DNA from: Ganoderma boninense
Taxonomy: Eukaryota; Basidiomycota; Agaricomycetes; Polyporales; Polyporaceae
Direction of reading: 5' to 3'
DNA: 64,000 nucleotides
NCBI GenBank assembly: GCA_002900995.3
Contig: CM035309.1
Location: forward strand, 2,424,389 to 2,488,388
Of this stretch, positions 24,170 through 35,955 are shown in pieces. The position numbers and the translations under genes were made by a program. A model generated the notes under the pieces. The model did no database searches. It was not told the DNA's origin and saw only the letters and a program-made list of their open reading frames with translations. Numbering within the stretch: position 1 is the stretch's first letter; each line of letters starts with the position of its first letter.

Positions 24170-24541
24170 TCAGGCCCTTCCAGCATTGCGCAGTTGGAGC
24201 AGGGCGGTGGGGGTGATAGAGAGAGACAAGAACTCGTTCTTCTTCATGGCACTCAAGAGACTCTTGGATTCATCTCGAGGGTGCAGCCGCACTGGCCAAG
24301 TTACCAAGTGTATTGCCCTGAATAGCTTCACAGAATACAGACCCAACGTAGACGTACCACTTGGGTTGAGACCGAGCCTGCTGACGTTGTGGAGGACCAC
24401 GATGGTGCGCAGTCGAGCAACTTACCCGAAGCTCCCTCGCGGCTTCCTGTACCTTCCACTCGCTCCTCCCATACACACGGGAAGCCTGCCCACCGCTGCC
24501 TTGTCCATCCTGTCCGTCGCCCCCATCACGATAGCATAAGA
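24170..24541 (-). pseudogene. Decayed short-chain reductase fragment
   Basis: Minus-strand relic of the reductase at 14377-15461. YAIVMGATDRMDKAAVG corresponds to YAIVTGATDGIGKATAV, but the nucleotide-binding glycines are lost. TIVVLHNVSRLGLNP corresponds to TVVLHNVGGSDLYP. MKKNEFLSLSITPTALLQLR corresponds to VNKNALFSLFLTRALLPQLR. The pieces lie in order but in different frames and without the catalytic YxxxK region, so this is not a functional gene. Confidence 0.65.
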
Positions 24542-25068
24542 CACAAGTTCATTGATGCCGCCTTGACACAGAGAGATTGGACAGCCACCAGACGCAGAGG
24601 ATGTGGTAGAAGGGCAACGTTGGATAATTAAGCTTGGAGCAGTGAGCAGATTGCCACACTATTGCCAATGACCATGCAATGGTTGCTGACGTTTTGTAGA
24701 CCTGGGAGAGTGGAATGGGAGAAACGAAGTAGAGAGGATGTAAGAAGAGGCTCTTATCGTTGACTACTCGACAACAATTGAGTAATAAGCGAGTTTTAGG
24801 GCAGGCTTACGGGCATTATACGGATAAACAGATGGCTAATAAGCGGTCAACATTCATGTGGACCGGCCCTAAATTAAATTTTAGCCGCATCTGTTTCGCC
24901 TCTCAGAGGCCGACACACACCGTGACGGCGATTATCAGAGATGTAGTACATGCACAAGCACAAACACTCGGGGTATCTTCTATCTATGGAGAAACCTACA
25001 CAGAGTTGGGGACAACAGGTAAGTGTGTACAATGTCATCTAGAAATAGGGTAACGTCTAAGGCTAATG

Positions 25069-26617
25069 CTATACAATGTCTACCCTTTTCGAAGGACTGT
25101 CCAAACGACGCACGTCTCCTCCGGGTGTTCGATGCGAGACCGATTCCAGGACAAATGTGCTATCGGTCTCCTCGGGTTCGTCTATCTCAACACCACGGGG
25201 TCTCCTCCGCGACTGTACAGTCATGCTCTGAGCGCTGCCCACCTCGGCTTGGAACGTCGTCATGGTCTTCTCTACACTGGCTATGTCATCGTAGAACGAC
25301 ATCTTCATGCTGACGAGCACAATGATCACAGTTGGATAGATGCCCTGCAAAACCGTCGCTTTCTCAGAACCAGTACCAGACAATCGATGAAGAAGATTCT
25401 CCACTACCGTCAGATGGCCAAGGATGTCCGCGATGACATAGACGCCATTGTTATCGGTGGCAAACAGGATAAATGTAATAATCTGTGGCGAGATGGGTGA
25501 GCAGCGTGTTGTCAACGTAGAATATCTCGACGCACAAGAACAACAGAGTATAGCACACCGGACTCTACGATCACCAGGAGGGCACTGTGGTACCTCCCGC
25601 CATGGATAACAATCTCTCGAGTATGTTTTCGGAGGAAGTGGAACGTTGCCCTGGTTTACCGGTAAGGTTAGTTACCCTGACTTAAACGACCAGTTGCATA
25701 TTCACTGACCATGCCTTGTATCCGATAGCAATAACACAGTACACGTTGGAGACACACGTGAATGCACCGAAGGACAAAAACCAGTCGGTAATGTTGTCGT
25801 TGTACACCTCCTCGCCCGGTGGAGAGACGGCAAATGCGTGGACCATTCCAATCCCTGAAACTAGAAAGAGTTTACGTCGACTTGAGTCTGCTTGTTTCAG
25901 CTCTCATCAACTTGGTACGTACTCAGGCCACCGAGGATGCACGATATCGGAGGGAGGATGATGTGGTAATTCCTACCCCAGAGCACCCAGACCCTCCAGG
26001 CCACGATCGCGTCCTGAGATCAACAGTTGGGACAAGAACCGTTGAACTGAGGCAGCCACGTACGCCAAGAAGACACTAATCATTAGAGTTAGCAGTGCAT
26101 GCGGGCGATTGACCAGAAGACATGCAAACGGAATGCCCGCACTCACATTGATCACTTCGACAGCAATCTGGACGAAGACGATTGGGTTCCCCTGGTCGTT
26201 GAGGATGCTCAATCCACCGTCGGCAGCATGCTGGTTGAAGAACGCGATCTCGTTCTGTCGGAAGGAGAGCGCTATGTGTACTGTCGAAAGACTGTACATC
26301 AGCACCGTCAGGACTAGCATAACCGTATTCGGCCTGGTATCCCTCTCCCCCCGTCTCTTCTGCTTAGCCCGCTTCTGGCTTTATCTCTAGGTCAGATCGC
26401 TCGAGAGTCGACGGAAGCACCACCGAGTCGACTGTCCGGACTTACATTAGAAGGTAAACCGCACCAGCGGCCAGCGCTGTGAAGAAGCCTGTTGTGCAAT
26501 TCAGTTCTGAACGATACCCAGAGGAGGACAAATCCGGACAGGCCTACCGTGGAGGATGGCTTCGCAAAACAGAGCCACGAAGTACGCTTTTGAAAGGGGG
26601 AACACAGAAGAGGGCAT
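25069..26617 (-). CDS. Seven-span fungal membrane protein of unknown function
   Basis: Basidiomycete multi-span protein family with a receptor-like layout and no assigned function. It starts at 26617 (MPSSVFPLSKAYFVALFCEA). The next exon gives FFTALAAGAVYLL, then a basic loop and VMLVLTVLMYSLSTVHIALS, NDQGNPIVFVQIAVEVIN, the family-typical DAIVAWRVWVLWG and IILPPISCILGGL. FLSFGAFTCVSNVYCVIAIG, RKHTREIVIHGG, HSALLVIVESGVLYSVV and IYPTVIIVLVSMKMSF follow, then a hydrophilic tail of about 70 residues ending SPSKRVDIV. Introns are about 50-60 nt. The alternation of hydrophobic segments supports about seven helices with the C-terminus in the cytoplasm. Calling it a G-protein-coupled receptor would go beyond the evidence. 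Confidence 0.7.
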
Positions 26618-27513
26618 GACGTCGTAAGTATCGTATGGGTCGGCGTTGGGGGATGGCTTTGTCCTCGCGCAGCCGTCAAGTTGATGCGTTGATGTTGCCA
26701 CTCTGCAGCAGGACGAGGAACGTTAGGGCATGGCGATCCTTGCTTCTAATGGACGGTGGACCGTTGATATGTGCTTTCTCGTGGGACAGCTTCCGTCCGA
26801 TTATACATACGTACTTACCGAGGACCTTCCTGCGATGGTAGCTTATCGCGCGACTATCACAGGCGAAGGGTCGGAGGTCCCGGGTAGGAATATGTCGTCA
26901 TCCCCAAATGTCGTTTCGTTCAACGGCGATCGCTAACCGATGCCATGGTGCCGGACCAGGGTCTTGAACACCCGTCGTCGATCAGGGCTGCTGATCAACG
27001 TCGCGTCCCATTTGCAGGTTGGCCCAGGGCTGTCAGTGCTGTCGGCTTGCAGCCCCGCTACTTATTATATAACGAGGAACCGCACTAATGTGAATTTGAT
27101 GACCCCCACTCCCTCGCCAGTGGCTTCCGGCCGTCCTGGCTTGAAGTCCTCCATGCTAATTCGCCCATGTCTCTTCAATATGCTCAACTGTCATTTTAAT
27201 GTGTTGTTAGTTTAGCACATCTCCAGAAAGTTGCTTCTTTGACACGTCACGGTCAGCCAGTTGCAAGGTGAGTGGTGGAGGTCGCGGAGGTGTCATCATG
27301 TTATCGTTGCGAGGATTCTTTTTACTCGCCCCAATGGGTCATCAGTCCCAGACAGGCATAAAGCGATCAAGCTCTACATAAAAAGCATGAGAGCCTGCGC
27401 AACCATGGTCGCATAACGTCGCATACCCGATAGCGAGGCGTTATCGGCTCTCATTTGTGGATATCCTTTAGCGCACCATCAACGTTCGTCATTTATGTGG
27501 TGCCTTAGTCTCG
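26618..27513. other. Intergenic, no gene seen
   Basis: Only short frames without motifs. The stretch separates the seven-span gene from the foldback repeat. Confidence 0.4.
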
Positions 27514-27688
27514 GCTCCAGACGTTCTACAGGATCTCTCTGCACCGGCTCTCACGACTTCGCTACGCTCAGTGGTGCGAGAGGGAGGGGATATCGAATTG
27601 GGAAGGAGCGTTGATGGGGGGATCGGGAGAGGAATCTGGGAGGGATTTGTGAGCGCCGGTGCAGAGAGACCTGTAGAACGTCTGGTGC
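27514..27688. repeat. Inverted repeat A (arms about 40 nt, loop about 95 nt)
   Basis: Arm 27514-27554 and arm 27649-27688 are reverse complements apart from a one-base indel and two mismatches; the core is CCAGACGTTCTACAGG. The transcript would fold into a long hairpin. No coding content. Confidence 0.75.
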
Positions 27689-28188
27689 ATTTCGTGCTCG
27701 GCAAGGACATTCGTGACTTCGGGTCACATCGGGTCACATCCGAAGGCAGGACGTGACCTCAGTCACTACGGACGCGGCAACGACATTGGTATCCTCGGGC
27801 CAGGACGGGTAGGGTTTTGGAGTCTATGCGAACGGTTATGATTCGAAACCGCGATGGCGGTGAGCCTGCACAGCGGGGTTGCGATTCTGCTTGCCTGGCA
27901 ACTACTTACAGCCACTAATACGGCGCGCGCTTAGGAAGCGCTCGCCTAGGCCAGGTCGCGGGGCAAAATGGGGACAAGCGCGATTAGCTCAAGAGAGTCT
28001 GTTGGTATTTTGCATCGCGAGTCATTTACTTTCAGCATCAAGGCTCTAAGCTCTCATTGGAGAAGCATAAAAGCAAGTAACAGGTACACCCCCACCGCCT
28101 CTTGTGTAAGCAGGCGAATTACCTAATCCCACGTGCTGTGACCTGATGTCACGAAGGTCCTTGCCGAGCCCGAAATGCACCAGACGTT
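27677..28188. repeat. Inverted repeat B (arms about 54 nt)
   Basis: Arm 27677-27730 pairs with 28135-28188 with about five mismatches in 54; the shared core is CCTTGCCGAGC. The left arm overlaps the end of repeat A, giving three related CCAGACGTT arms. A 10-bp direct repeat (CGGGTCACAT, two copies) lies at about 27720-27740. The layout looks like a foldback or miniature inverted-repeat element. Confidence 0.75.
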
Positions 28189-28376
28189 TTGGCAGTGCGA
28201 ACGACTGTCTTCGCAAACGCCAAAACTTCTGGAACCGAGACTAGTGGTGCCTCTGGCTTTGGACAGCCGGAGCCTCGTGTCTCAGGGAGCAGGTGTGTCT
28301 GAGATTACCATAAGTATAATCGCTCGGCCTCAACATTGACAACTCATTCTTGACTCTGCTCGCGTTTAGACTGGTC

Positions 28377-29802
28377 ATGTCCTCCGGCCCTTTGGCAACA
28401 GCTCTCAGCCAGGCTATCGCATTACGTCAAAAACGGTCAATCCCCACGCTAGACCTGTTAGACGAAACCCCGCTCGGCGCGCCCGACCTGTTCTCCAATG
28501 ACTACCTCTCCCTCACTCGCGACCCCGCCCTACGCGCTGCAGTGTTGGAGAAACTTTCGGAGGCGGACCTCATCCTTGGCAGTGGTGGTTCGCGAGTGCT
28601 GAATGGCAACGCCTCCGCCCACGTCGCGTTTGAGTCCCGCATGAAGGACTTCTTCGGTGCCCCCGCGGCGCTCCTCTGCAACTCGGGGTACGACGCGAAC
28701 GTCGCGTTCTGGCGATCCATCCCACAGGCCGGCGATGCGATCATCTTCGACGAGCTTGTCCATGCTTCTACGCTCGACGGCATGGCGGAGTGCCGCGCGA
28801 AAGACGCCTTACACCCCTTCAAGCACAATTCCATCGACTCGTTCCGCGAATGCCTCCTGCGCGTCCTCGAAGCGCGTCCGACGATCGCTGGGCATAGAGC
28901 CACGGTCTTTATCGCGCTCGAGGGCCTGTACAGCATGGACGGGGACTTCGCGCCCCTCCGCGAGATCGTCCGGGTCACGGATGAGCTTGTTCCCCGGGAC
29001 TGCCGCCACATCATGATCGACGAAGCGCATTCCACTGGGATCTACGGGCCGCAGGGTCGGGGACTCGTCGCCGAGCTTGGTTTGACTGGCCAAGTCGACA
29101 CTGTCCTTCACACGTTCGGCAAGGCGCGCGCTGCTAGCGGTGGTGCGTACGGAATGCCGAGTGCTCCCAGAAATCCGTGCAGCGTGCTAACCTTGGACCC
29201 CTCGCAGCCGTGCTTCTTACCTCCACTATTGTCCGGCATTACATCATCAACTACGGCCGGCCCTTCATTTTCTCCACGTCGATGCCAGGCGCGTCGATCT
29301 GCATCCTGAACGCGTCGTTCGACCACATCCAGAGCCGTGCTGGCGACGAGGTCTGCACCATCAGATTCACTGCTTCTCCTCGCAGGAATTAACGGTCACT
29401 CATCTCGTGTCTCGCTAGGGACGAGAACGTCTGCGCCGCATCTCCGAATACTTCCGCCGCCTCCTGGACGAAGGGCTCAAGGCCGTCCCGCCATCCCTCC
29501 TCTCGCTCCGCACCCCCCGCGCACCAGCGGACTTCCCGAGGGATGTCGTCAGCCCCATCTTCCCGATCCTCACAGAGCACCCGACAGCGCTTGCGGCGCA
29601 CCTCCGCCGATTTGGATACGCCTGCACGTCCGTGCCGTATCCCGCGGTGCCGCGCGGGGAGGAGCGCATCCGGGTGGTCGTCCACGCTGCGAACGAGCCG
29701 GAGGAGCTTGTGGAGTTGGTGACTCGCATGCTCCAATGGGCGACGACCATGCAGGCGCAGAACGTTCAGCCGCGGATTCCACCTGTCCGGCCGAGACTAT
29801 GA
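28377..29802 (+). CDS. AONS-like 2-oxoamine synthase (PLP-dependent), copy 1
   Basis: Fold-type I PLP enzyme of the alpha-oxoamine synthase family (8-amino-7-oxononanoate synthase, 5-aminolevulinate synthase, KBL, SPT); such enzymes condense an amino acid with an acyl-CoA. Exons are 28377-29142, 29208-29350 and 29419-29802, about 430 residues. Motifs in order are DLFSNDYLSLTRDPAL, GSGGSRVLNGN, LLCNSGYDANVAFW, FDELVHAST, MIDEAHSTGIYGPQGRGL (the PLP Asp and His) and HTFGKARAASGG with the Schiff-base Lys. YIINYGRPFIFST and PIFPILTEHP follow. It ends in PRL, only a borderline peroxisomal signal; some fungal biotin BioF enzymes are peroxisomal. Whether it makes a biotin precursor or a secondary metabolite cannot be decided from sequence. 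Copy 2 is at 57521-59040. Confidence 0.85.
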
Positions 29803-30488
29803 GGGTATGCAATCGTGTATGAAATCGTGTGTGACCAGTGGTGAATCGCTCTTGTGGGGCTGTTGACCGGGACCTGCAAGAAGGAAACGTTCGTAAAAAT
29901 ATACTAGTGCTTGTTGTACTTGACGATACTTACTTTGCATTAATGCAGGACGCTCTTTCGTAGTAGACTTCCTCACCATCCTTGAATTGAGACGCATGTG
30001 AAAGTCGGTGAATCATGGCAGGCACTGCGTACCTCTGCGCTTCTCACCCTCATGCTTCAATATGTACGGCTCACAGACGGTAGAGTCTGTGAGATGCCCA
30101 TAACGGACTGTTCTTAACCCCAAGAAGCTTCCGTCCAGGTCGGCATTCACCGCGAAGTCCACATAGGCCAGGATTCTTACCGCGTGGGGAGTACAGATCT
30201 GATTCAGTACGACGGTGTCGACAGCGGGTGGCCCTAAGCACTGCGCACTCCACCATTCCAGACTCGACTCTGCCTCCATGCGTGGGCACATAGGCGAAGA
30301 TCTACCCAACGTGTCTGATGGTATGCAAGTCGATGCCACCAGAGTCTGTATTAGTGCCCAGATGATCATGCCAGCCCATCGCCGGAGACTACGGAGGCTG
30401 GGCTATAAACGATGAGTATCGGTATTATGTTACCCACTGCAACGATCATGAGCAACATTTGGATGGTAAGCAGGACGATTAACGGTTT
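29803..30488. other. Intergenic between convergent genes
   Basis: About 0.7 kb between the convergent ends of AONS copy 1 and GNAT copy 4; nothing coding recognised. Confidence 0.4.
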
Positions 30489-31434
30489 TCATGCCCTCAC
30501 CTTCGTCATTACCCACTCGGGATATCCTGTGGCAGCGTCACCCCGAGCTTTCAGGCCGTTCATATCAACTGCCCCAACCCCGAACCGGTGCTCCTCGTCG
30601 ATCTATCGAGACTGTCAGTGAGCGTAAAGCCAAGCGACATCTCAAACGTACCTCAAATCCATAATGGGCGTATATGTCGCGCGTTCGTGCTTTCGTCGCC
30701 TCCAGGTGTACTGGCTTTGGAGTTGTTCGCTGGAAGCCGGCGTCCATCAACATGGTGGTATACCCTGGCGCGTAGACTCAGAGTGGGCGACCCAGGTCAC
30801 TGGGAGGACATGAGAAGTTTACCTTTGCCTTGATGCACGGGGTCAACTACGATTTCCATCAAGTACCAGGAGTCCTGGCGGTTAAGCCCGCGACCCTTGA
30901 ATGACTTGGCAAGAGAGTCCTCAATTGCCGGCGAGAAGTCCACCAACATCCTCTGGCATCACGTCCAATATCAGTTCGTGTACAGAGCGACAGCACGCCG
31001 ACAGCACTCACCTTGCCACCAGTGAAGCCCCATCCCCAAATCACTCTAAGCAAACCAGCACGGACGAAAGTTACGGGAGGCAGATCTAGAGACTCCCCAG
31101 GAGGGAAACCAGATTGCGACCGCCACGATTTCCTCCTTGTCTCCCTTGCTCTCAGAGGAGCCTGGTATGACCACGACGTCGATGAACCCATTGATGAGGA
31201 AGGTGGCTTTGACCGCTGCCCTCTGGAACCAATTCTGGTTCCGCACGGTCTTCTGCTCGGATCGAGTGCCGGGGTTGTCGAGGTCCCTGACCGGCTCCTT
31301 GACACCACCAAACCAGTTCATCGCAGGGTCATTGACGAACGCGCGAGTCAGGACGCACGCGTGATGTCCTCCAGTTCTGTGGGGACGGCCGCGCGAACGC
31401 GAGCTTTGGGGTGCCGGCCAGAGTCCGATGACAT
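30489..31434 (-). CDS. GNAT-family N-acetyltransferase, copy 4 (two frame breaks)
   Basis: More divergent member of the family. Four exons: 31434-31012, 30952-30823, then one at about 30760-30650, then one ending at 30489. It starts MSSDSGRHPKARVRAAVP. In exon 1 a base seems missing before VLTRAFVNDPAMNWFGG (about 31365), and one seems extra within IWFPPGESLDLPP (about 31105). Exon 2 (130 nt, as in copies 1 and 3) gives SWYLMEIVVDPVHQGKG. Exon 3 gives YTTMLMDAGFQRTTPKPVHL and RDIYAHYGFE. Exon 4 gives HRFGVGAVDMNGLKARG and GYPEWVMTK. The later exons are clean, so it is either a functional gene with consensus errors or a young pseudogene. It is convergent with AONS copy 1. Confidence 0.6.
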
Positions 31435-31506
31435 ACCGTCCGATCGCTGGAAATTGACGAAGAGGAAGTGTTGGGCTGTGGCGTTCGGCCGCCACCGCAG
31501 TCTGTG

Positions 31507-31512
31507 TATATA
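31507..31512 (-). promoter_or_regulatory. TATA box of GNAT copy 4
   Basis: TATATA on the minus strand about 78 nt upstream of the ATG at 31434, in line with the other family members. Confidence 0.5.
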
Positions 31513-31519
31513 ATACGTA

Positions 31520-32357
31520 CCAAAATGTCATCTGGGGCCTGTTCCGCTTAGCACTAGCCTGGCGCCGTGCTCCCAAAGCCGGGTCCATCTTGGATCCATC
31601 CCATCAGCAACGTTCGAGTCCGGGCCGTCTTCGTGGGCGATAGAATCAATCAGAATTCGGTGGTCCAGAGCGACGAGGTTCTTGGAACATAGCAGGGACA
31701 GTCCTCCGATCCAATTTCCGTCAGACCAAGGGAAAATCGTGCGAGCACCCGGCAAGCCAGCATTTAAAAGCAGCAGGGAGCATAGTCGTTTGCTGTCGTC
31801 GGTTCAAAGAGGTTACTAACAACGTTTTCAGGAATATCAGACTTTAATAATCCCTTCTCTCTGAGTTCAAAAATTAAAATAGGACTATCTATTTAGGACT
31901 CAGATTGTTCAAGTGTGAAAGTTACCAACAGAAGCATTCACGTACGTGTAAAATCTTGCTGTATTTCAAGGTAATAGAGACGGACGTTCAATCGAGGTTC
32001 AGAGTGCTCCACTGGCACGGCCTTCGAATTCGGATGCTACAAGCTGTCTCGACGGTCTTGTAGTTTCTTAGCATGGAACTCGATGACCCTGGATCGCCAC
32101 ACACAAGACAATAATGTACGATGGGCACCCCGGACGTTCGCACAAAGTCGTTCAGAATCAGAATCCTCCGTATCAATAAATACATTCCACGTTCCACGCA
32201 GGACATCCACCGATATGCAGCTCTACCACGACGACAAGACTCTCCTCCCAATGCCCCCCTCTCCCGATGCAATTCTAGTATACATAGAATACGGACGATT
32301 ATATGCGAGCATGACAACGTAGCCTCTATGAAATCGTGCTCTAATGCTAAAACGAGT
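31520..32357. other. Intergenic, no gene seen
   Basis: No motif or splice structure was recognised in the frames of this stretch. Confidence 0.4.
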
Positions 32358-32406
32358 GGTAACGGGTAACGGGTAACTGGTAACTGGTAACTGGGAGCTG
32401 GTAAAC
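32358..32406. repeat. 7-bp tandem repeat, about seven units
   Basis: Units GGTAACG, GGTAACG, GGTAACT (three times), GGGAGCT and GGTAAAC, a small imperfect minisatellite just beyond the MFS gene 3' end. Confidence 0.7.
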
Positions 32407-32533
32407 ATGCGGATAGATGCTCGTAACCGTAACTCGAGAACACATGCAACACACACAGATCAATCAACTATATACTTACACTGGAACGATGCTAGGACTG
32501 GTGCTGGCGCGCGGAACGCTCAGCGCTCAGCGC

Positions 32534-35500
32534 TCACGACGATGGATGGTGGGACGACGAGCCGGAGCCTGACGTGCACACCAAGCTCGAGCCCGAACCC
32601 GAGCCCGAGCCCGAGCTTGTCGCGCCGTACGACCGCCCCCCAAGCTGGCCCCGGGCCGCGCGAAGCTCGGGCGGTATCTGGATGCCGTTGAAGTCGAGGC
32701 TCGGCTGCCTTATGTCCTTGTTCTTGCGCGACCGCCCGCGCGGGCTCTCGACGCGCGCCTCGAGGGCGCTCAGGCTGCCCCCCACGCGCTTGCCCTTGCG
32801 GCGCGGGTGGACGAGCGCGTCGGGGCGGAGGAGGAGCAGGACGACGAGGGAGGCGAGGACCAGCGAGCCTGCGACGACGAAGATCGTCTTCGGGAACGTC
32901 GCGACGGTCTTGCTGTAGATGATGCCGAACATCACCGGCTACAGGGTACAGACAGGGACATGGTGAAGTTAGTGAGATGCACGCGGACTGGAGAGCGCGG
33001 GTCAAGTGAGAGCGACGTACCCCGACGACGGTCTGCCCGATGGCCTGGAGGAGAGAGAACGCAGCAAACATCTTTCCGGTGTCGGTCTCGCCGCGCGACT
33101 GCGTGACACACAAGGCGAGGCTGTTGACGGCAGGAATGAGGCCCGAGCCGAAGCCGCTCAACATCGTCGCGCCGACGAACAGGGCCTGCCCGGAATAAGG
33201 GCCGTAGTCGGTCGGAGAGAGCGATACAAGTGAATGCGAGAGCAGGTCTAGGAAGAGGGAGCCTGCAATGAGGGCCTTGTCAAATCGCATCGCCTCGGCG
33301 AGCGCAGCGTTCGCTGCGGCAGGGGTCACTGGGTGGCCGGGGACGGGGACGGGCTTCGCCGGTTTGAATGTTGCGATCAAGACTTTCGAGGGTGTCAGTC
33401 CTCATTTGTGGCTCATAAGAAGTCAGTGTTAACTCACAAGGAAGGATGAAAAGCAGATGCAATGCCCGGGACGATCCCATGAACGAGATATAGTAGCTCA
33501 GCTGTGATAGAAATTAGCTGGAGCAATCGTCATCGTAGGTGCGGCGACCGACCTTCTCAGCGCTCCAGCCGTAGATATGCTCGGCGTAGAGGTACTTCAG
33601 CTGGAACAATCCCTGTAAAAGAAACGGAAAATTAGACTTGCTCTTCTGCGGAACGTCACGCACTGACCAAAGATAACAAGTGGCCAAAGAAGACCGCGGC
33701 GAGCAGTGTCATGCTCCAGTCCTTGTGCTTGACCCCGTTCGGAGTGGTGATGGTCTTCGGCATGAAGAAGCGGTAAGGGCTGATGAGACGCTCAAGCATC
33801 GTCGGCGGCGCCTCCGACAACGGTTGGGTTACGAGGGAGGGAGAGGCGGCCGCCTTCGCCTTCTTCTTGTGCAGCGACTCGGGGAACAAGAACAACGCAA
33901 GAAGGAAGTTGATGAACGACCCAATCGCTGCAACGTAGAACACCGAGGTCACGGTGGGGGCGCCGTTGTGCACGCCAGCGGCGGGCGAAACAACTGGGAA
34001 GAGGGGGTGACGGATCAAGAACGCTCCGATAGTGGGCCCGAGGGCGAAGCCGAAGTAGAACACGCCCGTAAAGCGCGAGAATATGGCGGCGCGCGAGCCG
34101 TCGGAGGTGCAGTCCGAGACGTACGCAGACGTCGTGGCCTGGAGGGTGGCCCACCCTCCGAACAGCCCCTCAATGATCGGGGATATAACCAACAGCTTGT
34201 GTCCATGGGCCGCGAAGATGCTATGGGGAGTCGACACCAGAATGAACATCAAATCTCTGTGGCCCATAGGTTAGACCGAGGTTGAGAATACGAAAGCGCG
34301 TGAAGTACTAACGTCATTAACAGGCCGAACGTAGAGGCGGCAAGAACCTTGGTCCGTCCGTGGGTCTCCCCAAAGCTGCCCCACCAGAAGGTTGTGAATG
34401 CGGAGAGAGCGCCCATAGTTGTCGTCATGATGGTCTGGAGTCGTGCTGCTTGTGCTTGCACAGCCGGGTCTTTCAGGCAACGCTCAGAAGGCGGTCGACG
34501 GGGATCGGGTTCGTCGTCATCGTCGTCAGGCGGTGGGTATGGTTGCTCAGAAGGTATCAGGCCATAGGCCGGGGAGAAATCGACCTCTAATGGTTGTGAG
34601 GAGGATACGACAGGATTGCGGGAAGTAAAACGAGTGTCATATGAGTTGGGATGGTGAAATGCGCCGACTGTGGTCGTATTTGACTTCGTATGGTCGTACA
34701 CATCATGCCCGTATACGGCGTTGCATGATATCTGGGTGAAGACTTGCACACGAGGCGCGATCGTCATGCCGCGCTACGAAATATGAGATAGACAGAACTC
34801 GAGAAAGAAGCTGAGAACTTACTACGAGCGAGGCTACGATTGCGAATGGGACCAGCCTGGCAATCTGCTCAGTATTTGCGATGCGATATGAAATTAGATC
34901 GAAGTGAAAGGAGACATTCGAAGGAAGACCGTATCACAAAACCAACCGTGTTGAGACAGCTATAAGAGACGAGAATAGACCAGTCACGAGAATGAAAGAA
35001 TCCTCTAACCGGCAAGTAGGTTGAGAAGTGGTCTTTAACAGGCGTTGGGAAACATGGCCCGCCCTTCCTCCCAATTCCACGTCGCTCCGTTCTGTGTGCA
35101 TTTCCGTCGGTCCGAACACTACACACAAGGATGTGTCGACCACACTGCGCGAGGGAAAATGAAATATTGCGTGTGGCTTCATAGACGAAGTCACCCACTG
35201 CTTCACTCGCCCCGACTCCAAATGATGAGAAGAGGAGGCAATCTTCTCACCAGACCTGATGTGCAGTTGGGAGGCGTCCTGATGCTATGCAATCGACTAT
35301 GACATTTGTCACCCTTGCGCCCGAGAGCCTCGCCCATGTTTTAGTAAGCACGTAGATAAGGGGACGCATGCCGAAGGTTTCAGTGCCCATGCTACGCCGA
35401 GAGGAAAATACCTTTAGACGTGCAAAAGGACGACGTAGATTGCGGAACATCTGTGATATAGAACACAACACGGAGAACACAGAATCCTACGTTTCTCTCC

Positions 35501-35955
35501 GCCGACTTCATAAGGTTGGCGTAACATGCGCCCGGCACTCGCACAGTCCTGACCATGAAGGCCAGCGAAGAGAAACGTTGAAACAAGTGTCTCCGTATGT
35601 CCTCGGGATACGAGTGCAGATATAAGACACGACGCGATAAGCTGCGGACCGTCGGCCGACCAGCAATAATGACTCGGACGCCACTTTGGACAACGTTGGG
35701 GACAGCAGACACGTACCATAGCGGTCTTGGTCGATAGAATGGCTTCCGCTTAGAGCCCTCGCTACCAAGTAGAGGCTCCCTCTCGGATATGCAGTCGGGT
35801 GGTGGTCCACTGACTCTGTTCGTTCCACTAGCCGAAAGGTGAGCGGGAACGGAAGGACGATCGGAGGCTGGTGGGCGCGAGACGGAAGGAGAATAGATGG
35901 AGAAATTAGAGGAGACGACGGCGTCGACCGCCTGGTACGAGGAGGGGCCCGCCAT
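32534..35955 (-). CDS. MFS transporter (tetracycline-resistance-like / HIAT type), 860-nt first intron
   Basis: Major facilitator, about 12 helices, likely plasma or vacuolar membrane; the substrate is unknown. It starts at 35955 (MAGPSSYQAVDAV). Exon 1 (35955-35717) ends EREPLLGSEGSKRKPFYRPR-PLW, and exon 2 begins at 34856 (LVPFAIVASLV). RGMTIAPRVQVFTQISC follows, then a hydrophilic acidic loop (PPPDDDDDEPDPRR), FWWGSFGETHGRTKVLA, the family loop with GxxxxxxxGR-like spacing. Next come IFAAHGHKLLVISPIIEGLF, FTGVFYFGFALGPTIGAFLI, a long central loop (LHKKKAKAAASP), WSAEKLSYYISFMG, GSGLIPAVNSLALCV and FGIIYSKTVATFPKTIFVVA. A Ser/Gly-rich tail ends SSHHPSS. No frame breaks were seen. The start lies 354 bp from the divergent Med19 start. 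Confidence 0.8.

Noticed and set aside
33680..34285. 201-codon plus-strand frame within the MFS gene
   Set aside because: Exact antisense of MFS exons that carry clear transporter motifs.
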